DNA from: Chryseobacterium sp. ON_d1
GTDB lineage: Bacteria > Bacteroidota > Bacteroidia > Flavobacteriales > Weeksellaceae
Reading direction: 5' to 3'
Length of the DNA: 64,000 nucleotides
Assembly: GCF_006829085.1 (NCBI RefSeq)
Contig: NZ_BJTC01000004.1
Location: 1-64,000 of the forward strand
Part shown: positions 1-7,905 of the stretch, one piece after another
Layout: the number at the start of each line of letters is the position of its first letter
Numbering within the stretch: position 1 is the stretch's first letter
The notes under the pieces: generated by a model
Seen by the model: the letters and a program-made list of their open reading frames with translations, nothing else
Told to the model about the DNA's origin: nothing
Databases searched by the model: none
Position numbers and translations under genes: made by a program

Positions 1-190
1 AATAACTCATGTTTTTTCGAGGGTATAGTCCCGAGATTCCGTACTTGTTATAAAAACCAATCCACTTGCGCAGATTGCTTTCATTAAATCCTTTCTCTGT
101 TGCTATAGATTTAATTGAACAATGAGAATTTTTGTGAAGATTAATACATTCTAGCTTGAAAGCAACGCTAAATTTTTCTTTTCTATACAT
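1..190 (-). CDS. IS3-type transposase OrfA, 5' part (cut by window edge)
   Basis: The 63 residues visible from the ATG at 190 run open to the window edge. They form a helix-turn-helix of the kind found in IS3-family (IS150-like) OrfA: a basic MYRKEKFS start, a recognition-helix region with GFNESNLRKWI at about 35-44, then a YGISGLYP turn. OrfA binds the element's terminal repeats and normally forms OrfAB by -1 frameshifting. OrfB would lie left of position 1 and cannot be judged. The element's right end is at about 235. Whether the copy is active is unknown. Confidence 0.8.
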   Translation of the reverse strand, partial: MYRKEKFSVAFKLECINLHKNSHCSIKSIATEKGFNESNLRKWIGFYNKYGISGLYPRKNMSY

Positions 191-235
191 AAAAAAATGC
201 CCCTAAAAAGTGTCTAACTTTTTGGGGGCAGTCCA
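191..235 (-). mobile_element. Right end of the IS3-type element, with terminal inverted repeat
   Basis: On the minus strand the end reads TGGACTGCCCCCAAAAAG and onward, starting at about 235. A 5' TG and a C-rich/AAAAA block are usual for IS150-group ends. The other end and the target duplication lie outside the window, so the exact boundary is inferred. Confidence 0.6.
198..230 (-). terminator. Rho-independent terminator hairpin inside the IS end
   Basis: Positions 198-211 pair with 217-230 (14 bp, one G-T) around a 5-nt loop. On the minus strand the stem is followed by seven T (191-197) and then, one base on, by the orfA ATG at 190. It can stop transcripts entering the element from the M1 peptidase side and may also end that gene's mRNA. 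Confidence 0.7.
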
Positions 236-274
236 CAATCTGTGGGATTTTTTATATTTTATGCATTATGCGGC

Positions 275-2113
275 TTATTTCACCTCAACAAAATTGTCTG
301 TCATATTTATATCTGCAATTCTCTGGCTGAAATCTATTCCCAGAACAGATAGCTGAGATTTTGTGTAAGGAATGGTAAGTGTGTATTCTTTCTGAGTCCA
401 TGGCCAGTAAGGCATTGTTTTGAAATCACCGTAAATATCCTTTTCTTTCCATGTATGAGTCATATTCAATGGGATCTGATACGTAACAATTTTCTTATCT
501 GCTGTCATCACTCCAAAATCAATTGGCATTGGCACCTGACCATTATTAACTAAGGTAATGGTTGTAGACTTGGCATCATATTTTACATCCTTAATACCGT
601 AATCGATGGTTTTTGTCGTATTGATCCAGTAATTGTGGAACCATTTCAGATCCATCCCGGAAACTTTCTGTGCAATATGAAGAAAATCTCTGTCTGAAGG
701 ATGTTTCATACTCCACTGGTCATAATATTGCTTTAGGGTTTCTGCAAGATTCTGCTCTCCCATAATATATCCAAGCTGCACCAGGTATAACTCTCCTTTC
801 ACATATGATGCATACGTATAGGATGTACCGTTATCGTGGTGATCTCCCAACCAGACAGCCGGCTCTTCAATTCCTTTTTTGACAAATTTTCTGTAGGCAT
901 CTAATCTTTCAACAAAAGGATTCGGCAGATCTTCCGGGAATAACTGATACATGGTATATCCTTCTGCATAGCTTGTAAAACCTTCATCCATCCATGGGCG
1001 TACAGATTCGTTAGTAGCAAGCATCTGCTGATACCATGAGTGGGATCCTTCATGAGCCATCAAGCCCATTAAATCCTTAACGTTTTTAGCTTCCCCTAAA
1101 ATCATGGTACACATTCCGTACTCCATGCCGCCGTCTCCTCCCTGAATAAATGCGTAGGTTGGATATACATATTTTCCAAAGTGAGCATTCATGATCTGGA
1201 AATACTTCGTGATATAAGGCTGCGCCTCACCCCAGGCTTTCGTTTTATCATTTTTCTGATAAACGAGATATACTTTTGGACCTTCCGGAACATTGAAGCT
1301 TTCCACAGAATAATCTCTGTCTGCACTCCATGCAAAATCAAGAATGTTTTTTGCCGTCCATTTCCAGACTGCCTTTTTGTCTTTTTCTGTTTTTATCTTA
1401 GCATTAGCATCATAGCCTTTTACTTCTTCCGGATTCTCAAGAATACCTCCTGCACCCACTACATAATCCTTATTGATTTTAATGGTAACATCAAAATCTG
1501 AGAATGGTGCATGAAATTCTCTCCCGATATAATCAAAAGTGGCCCAGCCGTCATAATCGTATTCTGCAATTTTCGGATACCATTGCGTCATCGTCATATC
1601 CACTCCTTCCTTATTATTTCTTCCGCTTCTTCTGATCTGCTGAGGAATCACCGAATCCCAATCCATTGTAAACGTAGTCGTAGAATTCGGTTTGATAGGT
1701 TCAGCCAGATACACTTTCATAATGGTTTCCTGAACTTCAAATTTCAGATCTTTCCCATTCTGTTTAATCCAGTGGATATTCTGAGCGCCTTCCTGATCTT
1801 TTGGAATAGAAGCAAGTCTTGAAATACCATCTTTCTGCAGTCTTGAGTCTCCATTTTTCCCCTGGGAAGCCACTCTCTGATCCATCATGGAATTAGGTTT
1901 GTAAGCATTCCAGTATAGGTGAAAATAAACCACATTCAGCTCATCCGGTGAGTTGTTGGTATATTCTATTGTTTGTTTTCCCTGATAGGTAAATTTTTCA
2001 GCATTGACATCAATATCCATCTTGTACTTCGCAGCCTGCTGATAATAAGCTCCTTGCTGAGCCTGAAATTGTGAAATGATAAACGCAAAAATGATTGCAG
2101 CCGATTTTCTCAT
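275..2113 (-). CDS. M1 family metallopeptidase, secreted
   Basis: A 612-aa zinc aminopeptidase-type protein with an N-terminal signal peptide (about 1-19, ending FQAQQ). Gluzincin signatures are complete: GGMEY at 328-332 stands in for the GAMEN substrate-binding motif, HEGSH at 354-358 supplies two zinc ligands and the catalytic Glu, and E377 lies 18 residues after the second His as third ligand. The N-terminal about 230 residues match the beta-sandwich of M1 enzymes. It probably trims peptides in the periplasm or outside the cell. It is monocistronic, and the IS terminator lies about 45 bp downstream. Substrate cannot be told from sequence. Confidence 0.88.
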   Translation of the reverse strand: MRKSAAIIFAFIISQFQAQQGAYYQQAAKYKMDIDVNAEKFTYQGKQTIEYTNNSPDELNVVYFHLYWNAYKPNSMMDQRVASQGKNGDSRLQKDGISRLASIPKDQEGAQNIHWIKQNGKDLKFEVQETIMKVYLAEPIKPNSTTTFTMDWDSVIPQQIRRSGRNNKEGVDMTMTQWYPKIAEYDYDGWATFDYIGREFHAPFSDFDVTIKINKDYVVGAGGILENPEEVKGYDANAKIKTEKDKKAVWKWTAKNILDFAWSADRDYSVESFNVPEGPKVYLVYQKNDKTKAWGEAQPYITKYFQIMNAHFGKYVYPTYAFIQGGDGGMEYGMCTMILGEAKNVKDLMGLMAHEGSHSWYQQMLATNESVRPWMDEGFTSYAEGYTMYQLFPEDLPNPFVERLDAYRKFVKKGIEEPAVWLGDHHDNGTSYTYASYVKGELYLVQLGYIMGEQNLAETLKQYYDQWSMKHPSDRDFLHIAQKVSGMDLKWFHNYWINTTKTIDYGIKDVKYDAKSTTITLVNNGQVPMPIDFGVMTADKKIVTYQIPLNMTHTWKEKDIYGDFKTMPYWPWTQKEYTLTIPYTKSQLSVLGIDFSQRIADINMTDNFVEVK

Positions 2114-2254
2114 TTAAAATTTTATTTTTTCTAAAGGTAGGTAATTTAAATAAGAACCTCAAATAGGAGTTATTTTGAGATTTCATTCTGTTTATAATGG
2201 TTTTAGATAGATTTTAACCTGGATTGTTAAATTCTTTTTTGAGTTTTCTTGAAA

Positions 2255-2289
2255 TATCCTTGTCAAGGTTTTGAACCTTGACAAGGATA
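2255..2289. repeat. Perfect 16-bp inverted repeat with 3-nt spacer
   Basis: 2255-2270 (TATCCTTGTCAAGGTT) is perfectly complementary to 2274-2289, with TTG between. It lies downstream of the DinB-like gene and upstream of the M1 gene. No long T-run follows on either strand, so it is not a classic terminator. Mobile-repeat origin is possible. I noticed no second copy in the window. Confidence 0.8.
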
Positions 2290-2326
2290 AACGATTCCCT
2301 GCTTTTCAAAGATGTTATACCTATTT

Positions 2327-2797
2327 TCAGCCATTTTTTAACAGCTTTTTGATCAGAGTAATCTGCCCCAGGTGATAATAGCTGTGTTCGATCATTCCAT
2401 CAATATTTCTCCGGTAGGTTCCATACTTTTCATCAACAAAAACCTCATCGAGTTTAGAATCAGGTATCTGTTCCAGCAATGTTGCAAATTTTTCGGAATC
2501 TGTCCAGAGTTTATTCAACAGACCCTCCCATTGTTCCTGTGATTCTATGGGTGGAAGATCAAAACTGAATTTATCTTTAATCTCAAGAGCTCCTCCTTCA
2601 AAGACATTAATAATCCCTGCAATATAATAATCAATATGAAAAGTAAGCATTGCGATCGTATTCAGAGAATCAATTTTTGCTACTGCCTGTTCCCAGCTTA
2701 CATCTGAAAGCTGATCTTTAAAATTGGTATTGGCGATCCAGAGACCATCCAGCAGAACTTCTCTGAATCTTTTTGATAATTGTGATACTGAACTCAT
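2327..2797 (-). CDS. DinB-family four-helix protein
   Basis: A 156-aa protein of about the usual DinB/YfiT length. Histidines at the expected metal-site positions are visible: H54 (TFHIDYY), H138 and H142 (EHSYYHLGQ). The motif HxxxH near the C-terminus followed by GQI is typical of the superfamily. Members are metal-dependent four-helix bundles, some of them thiol transferases; many are of unknown role, and they are unrelated to DNA polymerase IV. No signal peptide. It is separated from the next minus-strand gene by a terminator at 2831-2862, so it is probably transcribed alone. Confidence 0.75.
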   Translation of the reverse strand: MSSVSQLSKRFREVLLDGLWIANTNFKDQLSDVSWEQAVAKIDSLNTIAMLTFHIDYYIAGIINVFEGGALEIKDKFSFDLPPIESQEQWEGLLNKLWTDSEKFATLLEQIPDSKLDEVFVDEKYGTYRRNIDGMIEHSYYHLGQITLIKKLLKNG

Positions 2798-2830
2798 AAG
2801 TTAATATTTTTATTTTCTAAGATACACAAT

Positions 2831-2862
2831 AAAAAGCCTCAGGTACAAAATGTACTGAGGCT
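2831..2862 (-). terminator. Terminator of the 2886-4577 gene
   Basis: AGCCTCAGGTACA (2835-2847) pairs with TGTACTGAGGCT (2851-2862), with one bulged G. On the minus strand a T5 tract (2831-2835) follows. It lies just downstream of the large gene's stop. Confidence 0.8.
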
Positions 2863-2885
2863 GATATTATACTATTGAATTACAA

Positions 2886-4577
2886 TTATTTTTTAGTCGA
2901 AGCTTCTTTTTTTCCGCTTCTTAAAATCTTCTCAAGGATTCTTAAAGTAATCAGATAGGTTGGTTTCACACCTGTAAGACCCAAACCGCCTGAAGATAAT
3001 GTACTTCCTGTTTCCAGCGGGTTATCTGATGCATAATAAGCATAACATACGAACAGATCCGGTGAAATATGATGCCTGATCTTGGAAGCTACCTGAATGG
3101 CTTTCTGATAATGCGCTCCTTCCATTTCAAGACCGATTGCCTTCCAAGAAGTGTTCATAAAGTAAGAAAGAATGTCCTTGTTCTGAAGGGAAGTTCCCAG
3201 AACCGTAATCATTGGTCCTTCGAAAGCTTTCAGTTCATCATCGATGAAATCTTCCAGCTTTAATGCATTTTCAAAAGGATAGTTGTCTGCAGTTCCTTCA
3301 AAAATATGAGAAGTAGGGATCATGATATCTCCTTTCGCTCCGGTAAGAATACCTGCTTTTCCCATGATGGAAACGGATTTTACATGCATCATGTATACTT
3401 CACCTTTGTGTTCAAAAGGTCTCAGCAGTTCATCCATCACCTCGAAAGCCTGTTCTCCGAAAGCATAATCAAAAACCATGACCACATCATCTCCTGAGAA
3501 CTTGATATCTGCAAACGGAGTATTCTTCAGATCTGTTTTGCTGAGGTCTATGATCTGAACGTCAATATTACTTCCACTCTTGTCCGCAATATGGATCATT
3601 CCTTCATCCAAAGCATATTTTAAAACTTTATCACGAAGTTCTTTCTTGTTTGAAATCTCTTCATACAGTTTATAATCAACTTCATGATGCTGTTTCTTTT
3701 TAAGTGCATGATTCGCATACAGCATATTTTTCACTGAATGCATATTGGCAGAAATAATATGCAGGGGACGCATGTGAAGGTTATTTTCAAACAAAACCTC
3801 TTTCACTTTGTTGGCCCATTTCTCACCAAAATAATGGTGACCCACTCTCTCTTTCAATATAGAGCTGAAATAAATTTCTCTTTCTCTGCTTCCTTTTGCA
3901 TCTTCAAGACTTACTTTTCCAAGATTGTAAATGATTTTAAACAGACGGTCAGGATTATGGTCATCACCGAAAGTATTATAAGCTCTTAAAGTTTCATCAA
4001 AAGATCTTCCTATTAAAGAAGAAAGATGAATAAGTGCCACCTCTTTTTCCTTTCTGCTGAATTTCTTTTCACCCTTCACCACTTCTTCAATTATTTTGAA
4101 AGCACGGGTCGGTTTCCAGTTTTCATCCTGGATGAATGCCAGGTTACGGATTTTATCAGCTTCTATAAACAGGAATGTCAGGTGGGTAAGAATGTCATAA
4201 ATTTCAGAACGGCCCAAAAGAACCTCAATATTCATCTGGTGTTCGTCTATTCTATAACAGTTTCTTCTTCTTTTCTTTGGAACAATAGGTTCGAAACTTC
4301 CTTTATCAAACCCTTCATCAGATGTAAGATGAATAAAAGCACATTCCTCAATCCCTTCCGGAAGCCTGTCCAAAACATACATCAAACCGTCCAATTCCAA
4401 TTTGCTTGGGATATTCATGGTTCCATAAATCTCCGGATTGATGGTTTTCAACAAACTTCTGATACTCTCTCCTGAAACTCCTCCCGGCTTGAAAAACCCT
4501 CTATAAAATAAATGTCTCATAGAAATGTATAGTCTTTCAATAGCCTCTGTTGTTTCTCTTGCTCTAGAATTTGTCAT
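2886..4577 (-). CDS. Large conserved Bacteroidota protein (DUF6909-like) with nucleosidase-like C-terminus
   Basis: I place the start at the ATG at 4577 (563 aa, MTNSRARETT). An in-frame ATG at 4616 lies upstream of a good -7 element (4593-4600) and is therefore unlikely. The first about 330 residues are helical and charged, with no family I can name from motifs. The C-terminal part resembles the nucleoside phosphorylase/nucleosidase fold: MEGA at 485-488 followed by SDNP at 517-520, the arrangement used there for ribose and base binding. I recall this family as DUF6909, of unknown function. No signal peptide, so cytoplasmic. A strong terminator follows it; monocistronic. The enzymatic role is inference. 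Confidence 0.6.
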   Translation of the reverse strand: MTNSRARETTEAIERLYISMRHLFYRGFFKPGGVSGESIRSLLKTINPEIYGTMNIPSKLELDGLMYVLDRLPEGIEECAFIHLTSDEGFDKGSFEPIVPKKRRRNCYRIDEHQMNIEVLLGRSEIYDILTHLTFLFIEADKIRNLAFIQDENWKPTRAFKIIEEVVKGEKKFSRKEKEVALIHLSSLIGRSFDETLRAYNTFGDDHNPDRLFKIIYNLGKVSLEDAKGSREREIYFSSILKERVGHHYFGEKWANKVKEVLFENNLHMRPLHIISANMHSVKNMLYANHALKKKQHHEVDYKLYEEISNKKELRDKVLKYALDEGMIHIADKSGSNIDVQIIDLSKTDLKNTPFADIKFSGDDVVMVFDYAFGEQAFEVMDELLRPFEHKGEVYMMHVKSVSIMGKAGILTGAKGDIMIPTSHIFEGTADNYPFENALKLEDFIDDELKAFEGPMITVLGTSLQNKDILSYFMNTSWKAIGLEMEGAHYQKAIQVASKIRHHISPDLFVCYAYYASDNPLETGSTLSSGGLGLTGVKPTYLITLRILEKILRSGKKEASTKK

Positions 4578-4592
4578 AAAATAAATTTCACA

Positions 4593-4600
4593 CAAATATA
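4593..4600 (-). promoter_or_regulatory. -7 promoter element TATATTTG for the 2886-4577 gene
   Basis: Exact match to the Bacteroidota consensus TAnnTTTG on the minus strand, 15 nt before the ATG at 4577. It decides in favour of that start over 4616. No clear -33 TTG box. Confidence 0.6.
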
Positions 4601-4770
4601 CAAAATCTTTGCCCACTTTATTTTAACTGTCTTTTAATAAGTAGCTTAATGCATCAGCATTATTGTTAATGGTACAGTAAGACGTATTTTTACTTTACAC
4701 CGTATAAAAACAGGCTGGGGATCTCATGTCTCAAACATTAAATCACAAAATACCCCTGTTAAAAAACACC

Positions 4771-4782
4771 AAACAATTGTTT
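4771..4782. promoter_or_regulatory. Perfect 12-bp palindrome upstream of glutamine synthetase
   Basis: AAACAATTGTTT lies about 70 bp before the -7 element of the glutamine synthetase gene. It could be an operator, but in AT-rich DNA a palindrome of this size can arise by chance. Confidence 0.3.
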
Positions 4783-4851
4783 AAATTGTATAAAATTTCA
4801 AACCACCCCTTAAATTTTTAGGGTTAAAATATTTTGAATTCATTTTTTTTG

Positions 4852-4859
4852 TAAATTTG
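4852..4859 (+). promoter_or_regulatory. -7 element TAAATTTG for glutamine synthetase
   Basis: Exact TAnnTTTG match 23 nt before the ATG at 4883, with TTTTG at 4832-4836 as a possible -33 box. Confidence 0.65.
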
Positions 4860-4882
4860 CCCTGTAAAAAATCAACCCATTT

Positions 4883-7078
4883 ATGTCAACCTTAAGATTC
4901 AAAGCGTTAGAAACCCTACCATTTAAGGATTTCAGAAGAGATAACTCTATTGAAGTTCCTGTAAAGTTATCAGAATTATTCTGCCAAAATGTTTTCTCAG
5001 AAGAAACAATGAGAGAATATTTAACGAAAGAAGCATTCCAGTCTATTATGGATGCGGTAAAAAAAGGGACTAAAATCCAGAGACACATTGCAGACCAGGT
5101 AGCTGTAGCAATGAAAGACTGGGCAATGAGCAAAGGAGTAACTCATTATACACACTGGTTTCAGCCTTTGACAGGGACAACTGCAGAAAAGCACGATTCT
5201 TTCTTCACTCCTATCGAAGGAGGCAGAGCTATTGAAAGATTCAGCGGAAACTTATTGATTCAGCAGGAACCGGATGCATCTTCTTTCCCGAACGGAGGAA
5301 TCAGAAACACTTTCGAAGCCAGAGGTTATACCGCATGGGATCCTACATCTCCGGCTTTCATCATGGGAACTACATTATGTATCCCATCTATCTTCATCTC
5401 TTATACCGGAGAAACTTTAGATTATAAAGCTCCTCTTTTAAGAGCTTTGAATGCTGTAGATGAAGCGGCGACCAATGTAATGCAGTATTTTGACAAAAAC
5501 GTAACAAAAGTAACTCCTACTTTAGGTTGGGAGCAAGAATATTTCCTGGTAGATTCAGCATTATACCAGTCTCGTCCGGATCTTGTATTAACAGGTAAAA
5601 CTTTGCTTGGACATTCTCCTGCAAAAGGACAGCAGCTGGATGACCACTATTTCGGTTCAATTCCTACAAGAGTAATGAACTTTATGAAAGAGTTGGAAAT
5701 AGAATGTATGAAATTGGGTATTCCTGTAACCACAAGACACAACGAGGTAGCTCCAAACCAATTTGAGCTGGCTCCAATGTTCGAGGAAGTAAACGTTGCT
5801 GTAGACCACAACTCTTTGTTGATGGACATCATGGCAAGAATTGCTCACAGACACCATTTCCACATTTTGTTCCACGAAAAACCATTCGCAGGAGTAAACG
5901 GAAGCGGAAAACACAACAACTGGTCTCTAGCTACTGATACTGGTGAAAACCTTTTAAGCCCAGGAAAAAATCCTAAGAAAAACCTACAGTTCTTAACATT
6001 CTTCGTGAATACAATTAAGGCTGTTCATGAATATGCTGATCTTTTAAGAGCAAGTATCGCTTCTGCAAGCAATGACCACAGATTGGGTGCCAACGAAGCT
6101 CCACCGGCAATTATTTCCGTATTCATCGGAAGCCAGCTGTTCAGCGTGTTGGAAGAACTTGAAAAAGTAACTGAAGGGAAACTTTCACCGGACGAAAAAA
6201 CAGATTTAAAATTAAATGTTGTTGGAAAAATCCCTGAAATCCTGTTGGATAATACTGACAGAAACAGGACTTCTCCATTTGCATTTACAGGAAATAAATT
6301 CGAGATCAGAGCGGTAGGTTCTGCTGCGAACTGTGCAGAATCTATGACGGTAATGAATACGATCGCAGCAAAACAATTAAATGATTTCAAAAAAGAAGTA
6401 GATGCTTTAATTGAAACGGGGCTTAAGAAAGACGAAGCTATCTTTAATGTATTGAGAGAATACATCAAGCAGTGTAAAAACATTATGTTTGAAGGAGACG
6501 GATATTCTGATGACTGGGCGAAAGAGGCTAAGAAAAGAGGATTGAACAACCTTAAAACAACTCCTGAAGCATTAAAGCAGGAAATGGACAAAAAATTCCT
6601 TGCCCTTTATGAAGAAATGGGAATTTTCAACCACAGAGAAGTAGAGGCAAGAAACGAAATCAAATTAGAAAAATATTCTACTGTTATTGATATTGAAGCA
6701 AGAGTTTTAAGTGATATTGCAAGAAACCATATCATTCCATCTGCTTTAAACTATCAGAACAGATTAATTGAAAACGTAAAAGGCCTTAAAGATATCTTTG
6801 GCGATAAAGAATTCAAACCATTGGCAAAAGAGCAGATGAGTTTAATTACAAGCATTTCTGAAAATGTTTCTAAAATTAAGCTTGGTGTTGAAGATCTTAT
6901 CAAAGCCAGAGAAGCAGCAAAAGGTATAACCAACAGCCAAAAACAGGCAGAAAGCTACTGCAATAAAGTAAAGCCATTATTTGATCCGATCAGAGAAGCT
7001 TCTGATGCGTTGGAAATGATGGTTGACGATGAGCTTTGGCCAATGACAAAATACAGAGAAATGTTGTTCACAAAATAA
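4883..7078 (+). CDS. glnN: Glutamine synthetase type III
   Basis: A 731-aa protein, the size of GSIII and far longer than GSI (about 470) or GSII. It makes glutamine from glutamate, ammonia and ATP in the cytoplasm and forms dodecamers in characterised homologues. Visible family sequence includes WFQPLTGTTAEKHDSF (about 92-107), the Glu/ATP-site stretch GWEQEYFLVD (about 212-221), HNEVAPNQFELAP (about 286-298) and NGSGKHNNWS (about 338-347), followed by the RLGANEAPPAI segment. It is monocistronic, with its own promoter and a strong terminator at 7104-7130. No glnB/amtB genes are nearby. A palindrome at 4771-4782 may be a control site. Confidence 0.95.
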   Translation: MSTLRFKALETLPFKDFRRDNSIEVPVKLSELFCQNVFSEETMREYLTKEAFQSIMDAVKKGTKIQRHIADQVAVAMKDWAMSKGVTHYTHWFQPLTGTTAEKHDSFFTPIEGGRAIERFSGNLLIQQEPDASSFPNGGIRNTFEARGYTAWDPTSPAFIMGTTLCIPSIFISYTGETLDYKAPLLRALNAVDEAATNVMQYFDKNVTKVTPTLGWEQEYFLVDSALYQSRPDLVLTGKTLLGHSPAKGQQLDDHYFGSIPTRVMNFMKELEIECMKLGIPVTTRHNEVAPNQFELAPMFEEVNVAVDHNSLLMDIMARIAHRHHFHILFHEKPFAGVNGSGKHNNWSLATDTGENLLSPGKNPKKNLQFLTFFVNTIKAVHEYADLLRASIASASNDHRLGANEAPPAIISVFIGSQLFSVLEELEKVTEGKLSPDEKTDLKLNVVGKIPEILLDNTDRNRTSPFAFTGNKFEIRAVGSAANCAESMTVMNTIAAKQLNDFKKEVDALIETGLKKDEAIFNVLREYIKQCKNIMFEGDGYSDDWAKEAKKRGLNNLKTTPEALKQEMDKKFLALYEEMGIFNHREVEARNEIKLEKYSTVIDIEARVLSDIARNHIIPSALNYQNRLIENVKGLKDIFGDKEFKPLAKEQMSLITSISENVSKIKLGVEDLIKAREAAKGITNSQKQAESYCNKVKPLFDPIREASDALEMMVDDELWPMTKYREMLFTK

Positions 7079-7103
7079 CACCTGTAAAGTTCCATATTAG
7101 TTT

Positions 7104-7131
7104 AAATTCCCCGTAAATCGGGGAATTTTTT
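7104..7131 (+). terminator. Terminator of glutamine synthetase
   Basis: AAATTCCCCG (7104-7113) pairs with CGGGGAATTT (7119-7128) around a 5-nt loop, followed by T-rich sequence. Confidence 0.9.
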
Positions 7132-7196
7132 ATTTAGATTAAAATACTAATAGACAAAGACTTCCAGAACTTCAAAATTCATACAGAATTTAATTT

Positions 7197-7204
7197 TACC
7201 TTTG
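7197..7204 (+). promoter_or_regulatory. -7 element TACCTTTG for the regulator-efflux operon
   Basis: Exact TAnnTTTG match only 8 nt before the ATG at 7213, implying a very short or absent 5' leader. Confidence 0.6.
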
Positions 7205-7212
7205 CTTTCATT

Positions 7213-7905
7213 ATGAAAATCCTGATCATAGAAGACAACAAAGAACTTGCCCAAAGTATGAGATATTATCTTGAAGGCGAGAACTACATCTGTGAATGCG
7301 CTTACCACTACCACGAAGCCCTGGAAAAACTCAGCTTCAATTCGTATGACTGTATTCTATTGGATATCATGTTGCCCGACGGAAACGGATTAAACATTTT
7401 GAATTATATTAAAACCGAAAAAATCGGCAGTGGAATTCTCATTATTTCTGCAAAAAATGCCTTAGATGATAAAATCAACGGGCTGGAACGCGGCGCAGAC
7501 GATTATATCACAAAACCCTTCCATTTACCGGAATTACACGCCAGATTAAGAGCCGTCTACCGAAGGAAAAAAATGGATGGCTATAGTGAAGTCAAATTCA
7601 ATGAAATCATTTTAAACACTGATACCTACGAAGTTGTTATTAACGAAACAAGGTTAGAAGTCACCCAAAAAGAATTTGAACTGTTGCTGTATTTTCTCGT
7701 CAACAAAAACCGTGTATTATCAAAACAGTCTATTGCCAATCATCTCTGGGGTGATTATACTGATAATTTAGCTAATTTTGACTTTGTTTATCAGCATGTT
7801 AAAAATCTCAGAAAAAAAATTGGCGCTGCTCAGGGAAAAGACTATATCGAAACCATTTACGGGTTAGGCTACAAGTTTAATGCTTTAAAATATAACGGTT
7901 CATGA
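7213..7905 (+). CDS. OmpR/PhoB-type response regulator
   Basis: A 230-aa two-domain regulator. The receiver domain (1-118) has acidic residues at 7-8, phospho-acceptor D51 (LLDIMLPDG), S79 and K101 (ITKPF). A winged-helix DNA-binding domain follows (about 130-225), with NRVLSKQSIANHLWG and the DYIETIYGLGYKF hairpin. It is first in a five-gene operon ending with an RND efflux system, so it very likely controls that pump in response to the sensor kinase encoded next. Its stop overlaps the kinase ATG (ATGA, 7902-7905). Confidence 0.93.
   Translation: MKILIIEDNKELAQSMRYYLEGENYICECAYHYHEALEKLSFNSYDCILLDIMLPDGNGLNILNYIKTEKIGSGILIISAKNALDDKINGLERGADDYITKPFHLPELHARLRAVYRRKKMDGYSEVKFNEIILNTDTYEVVINETRLEVTQKEFELLLYFLVNKNRVLSKQSIANHLWGDYTDNLANFDFVYQHVKNLRKKIGAAQGKDYIETIYGLGYKFNALKYNGS

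Noticed and set aside
2327-2797. DinB as DNA polymerase IV
   Set aside because: The protein is a small four-helix metal-binding DinB/YfiT type, not the Y-family polymerase that shares the name.
6025-6591. 188-codon minus-strand ORF opposite glutamine synthetase
   Set aside because: It is the antisense shadow of a strongly conserved coding region, with no motif or promoter of its own.
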